Numbered from the stretch's first letter, positions 51,744-60,760 are shown. The stretch is 64,000 nucleotides of DNA from Nakamurella flava (GCF_005298075.1 NZ_SZZH01000002.1:1-64000), one strand, 5' to 3'. Program-made: numbers and translations. Notes: generated by a model not told the origin, from the sequence alone.

Positions 51744-53513
51744 GTGTTCCACCGTCGGCTCATCGCCCTGGCCCGGGGCCTGCTCGGGCCGATCGCCCTC
51801 GGGGTGCTGCTCGGCGTGCTCATCAGCGCGACCTACGTGGCGCAGGCGCTGCTGCTGGTGGTGGCGCTCACGGCGATCGGCGCCGGCGACCAGCAGCGGG
51901 CCGTGCTCGCCCTGGCCGGGGTGGTCGCGGCAGTCGCCGTGCGGGCCGGTCTGCTGTGGGCGCGGGAGGTCGCCGCCGCGTGGGCGGGCGGACAGGTCCG
52001 GGCCCGGCTGCGGGACCGCCTGCTGCTCCAGGTGGCCGACCTCGGCCCCACGTTCGTGGCCCAGGGCCGGGTGGGTGCGACCCGGGCCACCGTGGTCGAG
52101 GGCGTGGACGCACTGGAGGGCTACTACAGCCGGTACCTGCCGCAGGTGGTGGTGACGGCGCTCGTGCCGATCGTGCTGGTGGCCGCCCTGTTCACGGTGC
52201 AGCCGGCCGCGGCGACGGTGCTGGCCGTCGCCGTCGGGCTCGCCCTGGTGGTGCCGCGGTTCAAGGACGCGACCCTGCTGCGCAGCGGCCGGGAACGGTG
52301 GACGACCTGGCTGGACATCAACGCCGACTACCTGGAGGCCATGCAGGGCCTGCCCACCCTGCGCTCGGCCGGCGCGGACCGGCGGCGCCGGGACGGCCTG
52401 CAGACGCGCTCCACCGCGCTGTACGTCGACACCATGCGCGAACTGCGGATCTCGTTGCTGGAGAACGGGTTCAGCATGTTCGTCCAGCAGGCCGGCACCG
52501 CCGGGGCGGTGGTGGTGACCGTCGTCGCGGTCACCGGGGTCGTCCCCGCCGCCGCCGCTTCGACGGTGCTGCTGGTGCTGCTCGGCGCGGTCGAGTGCTT
52601 CCGCCCGGTGCGGGACCTGACCCGGGCCTGGCACGCCGGGTACCTGGGGCTGACCGCGGTGGACGGGCTCGACGCACTGCTGTCCGCGCGGCCGGCCGTG
52701 ACGGACACCGGCCGCCGGGACCTGCCGAGCGGATCGACCGGGACCGCGCCACCGACGATCGCGCTGCGCGGCGTCGAGTACACCTTCCCCGGCGCCGACT
52801 CCCCCGTGCTGCGGGACGTCACGTTCACCGTGCCGGCCGGGTCGACGGTCGCGGTGGTCGGCCGGTCGGGCGCGGGCAAGAGCACCCTGGTCGGTCTGCT
52901 CACCCGGGAGATCGACCCGGACCGAGGTGAGATCCATTGGGACGGAATAGCTCTGCCGGCGCTTCGACGGCCGGCGCTGCGGGCGGGCACCGCGGTCGTC
53001 GGTCAGCACCCGTACCTGTTCGCCCAGTCCGTCGCCGACAACCTCCGGTTGGGCGCGCCGACGGCGTCCGACGAAGAGATCGTCGCGGCGGCCCGGGCGG
53101 CCGACGCCGACGCGTTCGTCCGGGACCTGCCCGACGGCTACGACACGGTGCTCGCCGAGGGCGGCCGCTCGCTGTCCGGCGGTCAACGCCAGCGGCTCGC
53201 GCTGGCCCGGGCGCTGGTCCGCCGGTCCCCGCTGCTGGTGCTGGACGAGGCGACCTCGGCCGTCGACACCGTCAGCGAACAGGCCGTGGTGGCAGGCCTG
53301 CGGGCGGCCCGGTCGGCGTCCGGTGACCGGCCCACGTGCGTGCTCGTGGTGCACCGGCTGGCCACGGCGCTGACCGCCGAACAGGTCGTCGTCCTGGATG
53401 CCGGGCGGGTGGTGCAGACCGGGCCGCCGGCGGAGCTGGCCGCGGCCCCCGGGCCGTTCGCCGACCTGCTGGACGCCCAGCAGGGCGAGCCGGCCGGGGC
53501 GGTGCTCCGGTGA
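51744..53513 (+). CDS. ABC transporter permease-ATPase, CydD-like
   Basis: 589 residues: about six helices (1-310) fused to an ATPase (about 335-580) with Walker A GRSGAGKST, Q-loop VVGQHPYLF, signature LSGGQRQ and Walker B LLVLDEATS. Closest in character to CydD, half of the thiol/heme exporter CydDC, but there is no cydAB here and the operon context indicates peptide export. GTG at 51744 with GGAGG ten bases before. Forms a heterodimer with the next gene, which it overlaps by four bases (GTGA). Confidence 0.85.
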   Translation: MFHRRLIALARGLLGPIALGVLLGVLISATYVAQALLLVVALTAIGAGDQQRAVLALAGVVAAVAVRAGLLWAREVAAAWAGGQVRARLRDRLLLQVADLGPTFVAQGRVGATRATVVEGVDALEGYYSRYLPQVVVTALVPIVLVAALFTVQPAAATVLAVAVGLALVVPRFKDATLLRSGRERWTTWLDINADYLEAMQGLPTLRSAGADRRRRDGLQTRSTALYVDTMRELRISLLENGFSMFVQQAGTAGAVVVTVVAVTGVVPAAAASTVLLVLLGAVECFRPVRDLTRAWHAGYLGLTAVDGLDALLSARPAVTDTGRRDLPSGSTGTAPPTIALRGVEYTFPGADSPVLRDVTFTVPAGSTVAVVGRSGAGKSTLVGLLTREIDPDRGEIHWDGIALPALRRPALRAGTAVVGQHPYLFAQSVADNLRLGAPTASDEEIVAAARAADADAFVRDLPDGYDTVLAEGGRSLSGGQRQRLALARALVRRSPLLVLDEATSAVDTVSEQAVVAGLRAARSASGDRPTCVLVVHRLATALTAEQVVVLDAGRVVQTGPPAELAAAPGPFADLLDAQQGEPAGAVLR

Positions 53514-55288
53514 CGTCCGATCGTTCCGGCCGCCGGCCCCTGCGCCGGTTGATGGCGTTGCTGCGCCCGCACCGCTCCGCATTCCTCTCGGCCGTTGCGG
53601 CCACCGTCGTCGGGCAGGTCGCCACGGTAGGGACCGCGGTGGCGACGGCGTGGCTGGCCGGCCAGGTGCTGGCCGGCCGCGCGGTCGCCGGGCTGGACCT
53701 CGACGGCCCGGCCCGATGGGTGCTGCTGGCCCTGGCCGTCGGGGTGACGGTGGTCGCGGTGGCCACCTGGTGGGAGATGCTCGTCGCCCACGACCTGGCC
53801 TACCGGGTGCTGGCCGACCTGCGGGTCGTCGTCTACGACCGGTTGCGGCGCATCGTGCCGGCCCGGGACCGCCCGGAACGCAGCGGTGACCTGGCCACCA
53901 CGGCGATGACCGACGTCGAGAGCCTCGAATGGTTGTACGCGCACGTCATCGCCCAGACCATCGGCGCCGGGATGGTGCTGGTCGGCGGGTCGGCCGCACT
54001 GGCGGCGATCCGACCGGACCTGCTGCTGGTACTGCTGCCGGCCGCGCTGCTGGTGCTGACCGTCCCGTGGTGGTGGAAGCGGACGGCCGACCGTCAGGGC
54101 GAGGAGCTGCGCACCCGGGGAGCGGCCCTGGGCGCCGACGTCGTCGATCTGCTGCAGGGGCTGCCCGAGCTGACGGCCGCCGGCGCGCTGGACCGGCGGC
54201 GGGCCGAGCTGGGCGCGGCGACCGCGAAGCTGACCGCGTTGTCCCGGCGCACCGCCGGCCGGGCCGGCCGGGAGGTCGCCGCGACCGACCTGCTGGTCAG
54301 CCTGGCCGGAGCCGGGGCGCTGCTGATCATCGCCCTGGATCCCGCCGGGGTCCCCCCGCAGTGGGTGCCGGTGGTGCTGGTGCTGACCGGGACGGTCCTC
54401 GCCCCGGCGGCCGCGGTGGCCGGCACGCTGCAGCAGGCCGGCTCGCTGCGGGCCGCGGTGAGCCGCATCCTGGACGTGCTGGACACCCCCGACACGGTGC
54501 CGGCAGCACCGGCAACCGTTGCTCGTACACCGGTTTCCCGACCCGGCGAGCCGGTGGTGACGCTCACCGGGGTGCGGTTCGGTTACCGGCCCGGCCGTCC
54601 GGTGCTGGACGGCATCGATCTGCGGGTGCACCGGGGCGAGACGGTCGCGCTGGTCGGTCGCTCCGGTGGCGGTAAGAGCACCGTCGTCGCTTTGCTGCAG
54701 CGGTTCTTCGACCCGGACGCCGGCCGGATCGACCTGCTCGGCACCGACCTGCGCGCGGTGCCCGACGAGCAGCTGCGCCGGCGGGTGGCGGTCGTCGGCC
54801 AGGACGTGCAGATCTTCGCCGGCACACTCCGCGAGAACGTCGGCCTGGCGGTACCGGACGCGCCGGACGCGGCGTTGCGGTCGGCGCTGACCACCGCCCG
54901 GGCGGTCGACCTGCTGGACCGTCCCGGCCGCTGGGGCGCGGTCATCGGCGAGCGCGGCGCGCGGTTGTCCGGCGGGGAACGGGCCCGGCTGGCGGTGGCC
55001 CGGGCCCTGGCCGTCGGGGCGGACCTGTTGGTGTTGGACGAGGCGGTGGCCAATCTCGACGCGCACACCGAACGGGCGCTGCACGAGGCGCTGGCCGTCG
55101 GCGCGGCCGACCGGGCGACGGTGGTGGTCGCGCACCGGCCGTCGGCGATCCTGCGGGCCGACCGGGTCGTGGTGCTCGACAGCGGACGGGTGGTCGCGGA
55201 CGGCCCGCCCGGTGCACTGCTGGCCGCGGGCGGCCCGCTGGCCGACCTGCTGACGGTCGGCGACCAGGACGACAGGAGCGACCGATGA
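53510..55288 (+). CDS. ABC transporter permease-ATPase, CydC-like
   Basis: 592 residues. Membrane domain (about 1-320), then ATPase with Walker A GRSGGGKST, VVGQDVQIFAGTLRENVG and signature LSGGERAR; the Walker B (LLVLDEAVANLD) keeps the catalytic Glu and the switch His is in VVAHRPSAIL. Partner of the CydD-like protein; together a full exporter. GTG start overlapping the previous stop, and its own stop overlaps the ATG of a 52-codon gene. Confidence 0.85.
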   Translation: MTSDRSGRRPLRRLMALLRPHRSAFLSAVAATVVGQVATVGTAVATAWLAGQVLAGRAVAGLDLDGPARWVLLALAVGVTVVAVATWWEMLVAHDLAYRVLADLRVVVYDRLRRIVPARDRPERSGDLATTAMTDVESLEWLYAHVIAQTIGAGMVLVGGSAALAAIRPDLLLVLLPAALLVLTVPWWWKRTADRQGEELRTRGAALGADVVDLLQGLPELTAAGALDRRRAELGAATAKLTALSRRTAGRAGREVAATDLLVSLAGAGALLIIALDPAGVPPQWVPVVLVLTGTVLAPAAAVAGTLQQAGSLRAAVSRILDVLDTPDTVPAAPATVARTPVSRPGEPVVTLTGVRFGYRPGRPVLDGIDLRVHRGETVALVGRSGGGKSTVVALLQRFFDPDAGRIDLLGTDLRAVPDEQLRRRVAVVGQDVQIFAGTLRENVGLAVPDAPDAALRSALTTARAVDLLDRPGRWGAVIGERGARLSGGERARLAVARALAVGADLLVLDEAVANLDAHTERALHEALAVGAADRATVVVAHRPSAILRADRVVVLDSGRVVADGPPGALLAAGGPLADLLTVGDQDDRSDR

Positions 55289-55443
55289 CAGCGATCCGAC
55301 GCCGCCGGGCGGCCCGCGCCCTCATCCTCGTCGGCGCGGTGATGGTCCCGGCGCAGATGATGGTGGGCAGCGTCGCCGGGGCGGGGGCGGCCATGGTCCT
55401 GCTGGCCGCCGGTCTGTGGACCCGGCCGAGCGCCTCCCGCTGA
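55285..55443 (+). CDS. 52-residue membrane peptide
   Basis: Starts MTAIRRRRAARALILVGAVM, with a basic head and two hydrophobic stretches (about 11-29 and 33-46), ending in RPSASR. The ATG overlaps the stop of the exporter gene (ATGA), so it is translationally coupled and very likely real. It could assist the exporter or protect the membrane. No homologue recognised. It ends 14 bp from the convergent importer gene. Confidence 0.65.
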   Translation: MTAIRRRRAARALILVGAVMVPAQMMVGSVAGAGAAMVLLAAGLWTRPSASR

Positions 55444-55457
55444 CGGGTCGCTGTCGC

Positions 55458-56333
55458 TCAGTCGGTCGGGTCGTCGACCAGGCACCGAATCCGGCTGGCG
55501 GAGCTCCCCCGGTCGTCCCGGACGACCCGGCCGCGCACCCCGAAGACGTCAGCGAGCAACTCCGCCGTGACGACCTCGGCCGGCGGACCGTCCATGACCA
55601 CGCGACCGTCCCGCACCGCGACGATGCGGTCGGTGAACCGGGCCGCGTGATCGAGGTCGTGCAGGACGACCACGGCGGTGAGCCCCCGCTCGCGGCGGAC
55701 CCGGTCGATCAGGTGCAGCATGCGCAGCTGGTGCGCGAGGTCCAGGTGGGCTGTCGGTTCGTCGAGCAGCAGCACCCGCGGTTGCTGAGCCAGGGCCAGG
55801 GCGAGTCGGGCGCGTTGCCGTTCGCCGCCGGAGAGCCGGTCGACCGGGCGGTCGGCGAACGCGACCAGGTCGACGGCCGCCAGGGCGTCGTCGACCTCGG
55901 TGCCGGTCACCCCGGCCAGCATCCCGAGCGGGCCGCGGTGCGGGTAGCGGCCCTGCTCGACCAGCCGGCGCACGGTGACCCCGGGCATGGGCGGCAGGGT
56001 CTGGTGCATGAGGGCGACCTGGCGGGCCGCGGCCCGGGCCGACCAGCGGGTGCGGTCGACAAGCTCGCCGCCGCGGTCCGGGTCGGCCAGGTACACCCGG
56101 CCGGCCCGCGGGGCCAGTCCCCCGCCGAGGACCTGCAACAACGTGCTCTTGCCGCAGCCGTTGGTGCCGACCAGCGCGAGGGCCTGCCCGGACGGGATGG
56201 TCAGGTCGATACTGCGCAGGACGTCCGGGCCGGGTCGCCGGCCGCGAACGGGGTAGCCGGCGTGCACGTCCTGCACGGTCAGCACTGTGGTCGCAGCGGT
56301 GGCGGTGGTGGGCTGCGGGTGGGGCGCAGTCAT
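55458..56333 (-). CDS. FecE-type ABC importer ATPase
   Basis: 291 residues. Importer ATPase of the siderophore/vitamin B12 class: Walker A GTNGCGKST, Q-loop ALMHQTL, signature LSGGERQRARLA, Walker B VLLLDEPTAHLD, switch His in LHDLDHA. ATG at 56333; overlaps the permease gene by four bases. Last gene of the minus-strand importer operon, probably reimporting a metal-bound product. Confidence 0.93.
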   Translation of the reverse strand: MTAPHPQPTTATAATTVLTVQDVHAGYPVRGRRPGPDVLRSIDLTIPSGQALALVGTNGCGKSTLLQVLGGGLAPRAGRVYLADPDRGGELVDRTRWSARAAARQVALMHQTLPPMPGVTVRRLVEQGRYPHRGPLGMLAGVTGTEVDDALAAVDLVAFADRPVDRLSGGERQRARLALALAQQPRVLLLDEPTAHLDLAHQLRMLHLIDRVRRERGLTAVVVLHDLDHAARFTDRIVAVRDGRVVMDGPPAEVVTAELLADVFGVRGRVVRDDRGSSASRIRCLVDDPTD

Positions 56334-57373
56334 GGGCGTTCCTGACGACGGAGGGACAGCACGAGCGTGACGGCGCCGGCGACGGCGGCGACCGCGCCGG
56401 CGGGGATGCCGACCCGTTCGGATACCGCGGACCCGATGAGCAGACCGGTGACGATTTGGGCCAGCGCGTCGCACAGGCAGAGCAGGACCGCTCCGACGAG
56501 CGCGGCGGCGGGCACCGACCAGCGTCCGAGCTCCCCGAGCAGGCCCCGCACGAGGTGCGGTACGGCCAGTCCGATGAAGGTGAGCGCCCCGGCCACGGCG
56601 GCCGACCCGGCGACGAGGGCCAGGGCCCCGCCGAGGAGCAGCAGGCGGGCCGCGCGCGGGGGCACACCGAGGGCGTGGGCGTGGGCGTCGCCACCGGCCA
56701 GCACCGGCAGCACCCCGCCGGCGAGGGCGAGCACGACGATCCCGCCGGCGATCCACGGGCCCACCCACTGCAGGTCGGACCACACCCGTCCGTCGACCGA
56801 CCCGACGAGCCAGCGCACCACCGAGGCGAACCGCGACGAACGCAGGGCCAGGAACAGCAGGACGGCCCCACCCGCGGCGGCCGCCATCAGGACTCCGGCC
56901 AGCAGCTGCTGCTCGGGGTCGGTGCGGCCAACGAGCAGCCAGACGGCCAGTCCCCCGGCCAGTCCGGCGACCAGCGCGGCCAGTAGCAGACCGACCGAGG
57001 AGTCGGTGGGCACCAACGCGAAAGCGATGGCGACGACGACCCCGAGCACGGCGGCGGTGTTGACGCCGGTGAGCTCCGGGGAGGCCAGCGGATTGCGGAG
57101 CACGGTCTGCAGGACGAGCCCGGCCACCCCGAGCGCGGCGCCGGCGATCACGGCGGTGGCCACCCGCGGCAGCCGGACCAGCAGCAGGATGCGCCCTTCC
57201 GTGGAGTCCGGGTCGAGCAGAGCGGGGAGCACCTGTCCGGCGCTGACGCCGCGCCCGAGCAGCAGGTCGACGCCGACGGCGACCCCCAGCGCCAGCGCCA
57301 GCCCCGTCAGCACCACAGGCCCTGACCGGCCTCGCTTCTCGGACACAGAACCGGGCGTTCTGACGGCCGTCAT
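56330..57373 (-). CDS. FecCD-family permease subunit 2
   Basis: 347 residues, about nine to ten helices. Family blocks: VRLPRVATAVIAGAALGVAGLVLQ and ALGVPPRAARLLLLGGAL (coupling region), then GLAVPHLVRGLLG. ATG at 57373 overlaps the first permease gene. Works as a heterodimer with the other permease and FecE-like ATPase. Confidence 0.92.
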   Translation of the reverse strand: MTAVRTPGSVSEKRGRSGPVVLTGLALALGVAVGVDLLLGRGVSAGQVLPALLDPDSTEGRILLLVRLPRVATAVIAGAALGVAGLVLQTVLRNPLASPELTGVNTAAVLGVVVAIAFALVPTDSSVGLLLAALVAGLAGGLAVWLLVGRTDPEQQLLAGVLMAAAAGGAVLLFLALRSSRFASVVRWLVGSVDGRVWSDLQWVGPWIAGGIVVLALAGGVLPVLAGGDAHAHALGVPPRAARLLLLGGALALVAGSAAVAGALTFIGLAVPHLVRGLLGELGRWSVPAAALVGAVLLCLCDALAQIVTGLLIGSAVSERVGIPAGAVAAVAGAVTLVLSLRRQERP

Positions 57374-58509
57374 GTCTGTCCCGTCCTGCGGGTGGGGTCC
57401 GCGTCGGCCGCCGGAACCGGCACCGCCGGCCGCCGGCCGCTGCGGGCCAGCCCGGCGAACCCGACGGCCACCCCGGCCATCGCGGTCCAGGCGCCGACCG
57501 GGGTCTCGACGGGGGCGAAGACCAGCCGAGCGGCCAGGTCGGCGACAGCGGTGACCAGCGCTCCGGCGAGCATGGCCAGGCCGAGCCAGCTGCGGGTGCG
57601 GGCGTGCGGGTGCAGGCGGCGGACGAGGTGCGGGGCGAGGAATCCGACCCAGGCAATCGGCCCGGCGACCGCGACGACCCCGGCGACCAGGGTGGCCACC
57701 AGGAGCAGCAGCAGGACCCGGGTCCGCTGCGGGCGGAGCCCCAGGGCGGCGGCGGTGTCGTCGCCCAGCCGCAGGATGTCGAGGGCGGGCACGGTGAGCA
57801 GGGTGAGCGGGAGCAGCGCGGCCAGCCAGAGCAGCGCCGGGATGGCGGTCGCCCAGGTGACACCGGCCAGGCTGCCGGCGAGATAGGTGAAGAGGGCGGC
57901 GATCTGGAGTTGCTCGGCCGAGGCGACGACGGCGACGACCAGCCCGGACACGGCGGCGGCGATGGCCGCCCCGACGAGCAGCACGGCGGTCGGCCCGCTC
58001 ACCGAGCGGGCCACCAGGACGGTCAGCCCACCGCCGGCCAACGCCCCCATCAACGCAGCCACGGGATACAGCGCAGCGGGGACGGCGAGCCCGGTGACCA
58101 CGACGACGGCCATCACCAGGGCCGCCCCGGGCCCGACGCCGAGCAGGTCGGGGGTGGCCAGCGGGTTGCGCAGCGACTCCTGCAGCACCAGCCCGCACGC
58201 CCCCAGGGCGGCCCCGGCGACGAGGGCGACGAGCAACCGGGGCAACCGCAGCTCGGTGACGACGATGCCGGCCACCTTCGGCTGGGCCACGAGGTCGAGC
58301 AGAGCGGCCGGGCTGACGGTGGGCGTACCGAGACACACGGTTAGCACTGCGGTTCCGGCCAGCAGCAGCACCAGCACCGCCGTGACGACCGGCGCCCGAC
58401 GGCGGGTCCGGGTGGGCCCGGCCGGGTCGTCACCGACCCGGCCGGGCGGGGTCGCCCGCCCCGTGGACCACGTGGGTCGCGGTTCGGGCAACCCGGTGAC
58501 GTGACGCAT
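57370..58509 (-). CDS. FecCD-family permease subunit 1
   Basis: 379 residues. After a 45-residue basic cytoplasmic N-terminus, about ten helices. Hallmarks are LRLPRLLVALVAGAALGACGLVLQ and the cytoplasmic coupling helix GFLAPHLVRRL. ATG at 58509 chosen (MRHVTGLPEP); the frame continues upstream into the lipoprotein gene. Seven bases separate it from that gene. Confidence 0.9.
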   Translation of the reverse strand: MRHVTGLPEPRPTWSTGRATPPGRVGDDPAGPTRTRRRAPVVTAVLVLLLAGTAVLTVCLGTPTVSPAALLDLVAQPKVAGIVVTELRLPRLLVALVAGAALGACGLVLQESLRNPLATPDLLGVGPGAALVMAVVVVTGLAVPAALYPVAALMGALAGGGLTVLVARSVSGPTAVLLVGAAIAAAVSGLVVAVVASAEQLQIAALFTYLAGSLAGVTWATAIPALLWLAALLPLTLLTVPALDILRLGDDTAAALGLRPQRTRVLLLLLVATLVAGVVAVAGPIAWVGFLAPHLVRRLHPHARTRSWLGLAMLAGALVTAVADLAARLVFAPVETPVGAWTAMAGVAVGFAGLARSGRRPAVPVPAADADPTRRTGQT

Positions 58510-58516
58510 CGACGGG

Positions 58517-59569
58517 TCAGGACGCCGCGGCGACGGCCTGATCGAGGACGAGGCCGAGGGACCGCGGGCCGCGTCCAGCGGTCCACAGGTCGGTGTCGAC
58601 CTCGACGACCTTGCCGTTCTTGACGGCCGAGACCTGCTGCCACACCGGGTTGTTCGCGAACTGCTGGGAGCCGGTGGGGCCGTCGGGCCCGTCGGTGAAG
58701 CTCTGGATGAAGACGATCTGCGGGTCGACGGCGAGGATCTCCTCGAAGCTGTAGGCCTGGGCGGTGTCCCAGCCGCCACCCTTGTTGGGCCACGGGTAGG
58801 TGAACACCTCCCCCATCAGTCCGCCGAGCAGGTCGTCCTGCGTGTTGACGCCCTGCCCCCCGCCGCTGATGTACATCGTCAGGGCGGTGGTGTTCTTGAG
58901 ACCCGCCGCGCTGGCCGCGCGGGCGGCGGCCAGCTTGGTGTCGAACGACTGCTCGGCCGCGACCTGCTGGTCCGGACGGTCGGTGAGCGTGGCGAAGGCC
59001 CGCAGGTAGTCGACGGAGCTGTGCCAGTCCTTGACGTCCAGCAGCCACAGCGGGGCGAACTGTTCGACGGCAGACCGCATCTGGTCGTGCGCGCCGGCCA
59101 GGCCGACGACCAGGTCGGGCTTGAGCGCGGCGATGCTCTCGACATCCTCGCTGCCGAACGAACCGGGGATGGTGGTGACGGTGGTCGAGTTCGCGCCCAT
59201 GAATTCAGGCAGGGCGAGCAGGCCGGGGGTGCTGGTGCCGACCGGGGCCAGGCCGAGCTCGACGAGCACGTCGTCGCACAGGCCGGTAAGGCAGACGATG
59301 CGCTGCGGCTTGGCCGGCAGGGTCACGGCCTCCCCGCCGGGCCCGGTGATGCTGAGGGCCGGGGTGACCGGGGTGACGGCGACTGATCCGGTCGGCGCGG
59401 ACAGCGACACAGCCGTGCCGGACACCGTGGCGCCCTGGCTGGAGGCCGTCGCGGTCGCAGCTCCGGTGGTGGCTGCCGTCGGGGCGGGGGAACCGCAGGC
59501 GGCCAGGCCGACGGCGAGCGCCGCGGCGAACAGGGATCCGGTCAGTCGCCGGACGAGGGGGGTGGACAT
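58517..59569 (-). CDS. Iron/siderophore-class substrate-binding lipoprotein
   Basis: 350 residues. Lipoprotein signal with lipobox LAAC (Cys25), a Thr/Ala-rich linker, then a class III binding-protein fold (PQRIVCLTGLCDDVLVELGL; ALKPDLVVGLAG; AVDPQIVFIQS). Two cysteines (CLTGLC, about 92-97) lie in the first lobe where most relatives have none; with nearby acids they might touch the ligand or metal. ATG at 59569 follows GGAG. First gene of the importer operon, 41 bp downstream of a Fur/Zur-like box. Confidence 0.9.
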   Translation of the reverse strand: MSTPLVRRLTGSLFAAALAVGLAACGSPAPTAATTGAATATASSQGATVSGTAVSLSAPTGSVAVTPVTPALSITGPGGEAVTLPAKPQRIVCLTGLCDDVLVELGLAPVGTSTPGLLALPEFMGANSTTVTTIPGSFGSEDVESIAALKPDLVVGLAGAHDQMRSAVEQFAPLWLLDVKDWHSSVDYLRAFATLTDRPDQQVAAEQSFDTKLAAARAASAAGLKNTTALTMYISGGGQGVNTQDDLLGGLMGEVFTYPWPNKGGGWDTAQAYSFEEILAVDPQIVFIQSFTDGPDGPTGSQQFANNPVWQQVSAVKNGKVVEVDTDLWTAGRGPRSLGLVLDQAVAAAS

Positions 59570-59610
59570 GGGAGCTCCAGGGGGTCGAACCATCGGATGC
59601 TCACCATACG

Positions 59611-59633
59611 TTACTGATTCTCGTTATCAATGG
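59611..59633. promoter_or_regulatory. Fur/Zur-type box upstream of the importer operon
   Basis: The core TGATTCTCGTTATCA (59615-59629) has inverted ends TGAT and ATCA and, on the other strand, reads TGATAACGAGAATCA, close to Fur/Zur consensus TGATAATGATTATCA. It lies between the lipoprotein gene and the LacI gene and is AT-rich against its context. Shares TGATTCTC with the box at 47645. Confidence 0.65.
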
Positions 59634-59674
59634 TGGGAACGGTTCGGCCCCTCCAGACGGCGGTGCCGTCACGA

Positions 59675-60751
59675 CTACAGACGGGGCGGGGCCGTCGTGC
59701 GACCCGGCATGAACGTGGTGGGCAGCACGAGCTCGCGCCCCTGAGCCCGCCGGCCCGGCTCCAGCAGCAGGCGACCGGCCTGCCGGCCCTTGTCGACCAC
59801 CGGCTGGGCGACCGTCGTGATGCCGGCGTCCAGCGCGGCCTTGACCCCGTCGAAACCGGTGACCGAGACGTCCTCCGGCACCCGCTGGTGGCGGCGGGTG
59901 AGCTCCTCGACGGCGCCGAGCGCATACACGTCCGAGGTCGCGATGACCGCGGTGATCCCCGGGTCCATCGACAGGACCTCGGCGGTGGCCGACGCCCCGG
60001 CGGCCACCGAATGCTCGAAGCGTTCGACCACGGGCACGCGGTCCCAGGCGACCCCGGCCTCGGTGAAGGCCGCCTCCAATCCGGCCAGCCGGTTGCGCTG
60101 CACGTGATATCGCGCGGCGTGCTGCCGGGCCAGTGTCACCGCTCCGTCCATCACGGCGCGTCCGAGACGCATGCACACCACGCCGATGCGCCGGTGGCCG
60201 AGTCCGATGAGGTGGTCGGCGACCTGACGCATCGCCCCGGCATCATCGATGCCGACCAGGTCGGCGCCGGACAGTCCCGGCTGGTCGCAGATGACGGCGG
60301 GGACCGGCCGAGCCAGGGCCGCCTCCAGGTGGGGATCGTCGTCGGGCATGGAATAGACGATGAATCCGTCGACCGCGGCGCGACTGACGGCGGCGACGTC
60401 CTCGGCGTCCGGCCGGGCCGGGACCAGGAGCAGACCGACCCGGGCCCGGTCGCACTCCAGGGTGAGACCTTCGAGGAAGGCGACCGCCGCGGGGTCACGG
60501 AAGGCGTAGGAGACCTGATCGGTCAGCAGCAGCCCCACGGCGCCGGCCTTGCGGGTACGCAACGAGCGGGCCACCGGGTCGGGGCCGGGGTAGCCGAGCC
60601 GGCGGGCCGCCTCCATGACGCGCATGCGCAACTGGGGCGAGAGCTGGTCGGGCCGGTTGTAGGCGTTGGAGACGGTGGTGCGGGAGATCCCCAGTTCGGC
60701 GGCGAGCGAGGCCAGGGTGGCCGGCGGTCGCGTACGCGGTGAGGAGTCCAT
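59675..60751 (-). CDS. LacI family transcriptional regulator
   Basis: 358 residues. HTH TLASLAAELGISRTTVSNAYNRP at about 12-34 (in parts), hinge PDPVARSLRTRK, and a sugar-type sensor domain with SDVYALGAVEEL and VTGFDGVKAALDAG. ATG at 60751. Divergent from the UgpC/MsiK ATPase, so it may control it. It lies next to the importer operon, but there is no reason to link it to metal uptake. GACGGC/GCCGTC at 59656-59670 may be its terminator. Confidence 0.9.
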   Translation of the reverse strand: MDSSPRTRPPATLASLAAELGISRTTVSNAYNRPDQLSPQLRMRVMEAARRLGYPGPDPVARSLRTRKAGAVGLLLTDQVSYAFRDPAAVAFLEGLTLECDRARVGLLLVPARPDAEDVAAVSRAAVDGFIVYSMPDDDPHLEAALARPVPAVICDQPGLSGADLVGIDDAGAMRQVADHLIGLGHRRIGVVCMRLGRAVMDGAVTLARQHAARYHVQRNRLAGLEAAFTEAGVAWDRVPVVERFEHSVAAGASATAEVLSMDPGITAVIATSDVYALGAVEELTRRHQRVPEDVSVTGFDGVKAALDAGITTVAQPVVDKGRQAGRLLLEPGRRAQGRELVLPTTFMPGRTTAPPRL

Positions 60752-60760
60752 CGCTGCACG

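Noticed and set aside
51744-55288. True cydDC genes for cytochrome bd assembly
   Set aside because: No cydA or cydB is nearby and both genes are coupled to YcaO pathway genes, so a peptide-export role is favoured although the sequence type is CydDC-like.
47684-59633. Lanthipeptide or lasso peptide cluster
   Set aside because: No LanM, LanB/C, asparagine-synthetase-like cyclase or transglutaminase-like protease gene is present; the maturation enzyme is a YcaO.
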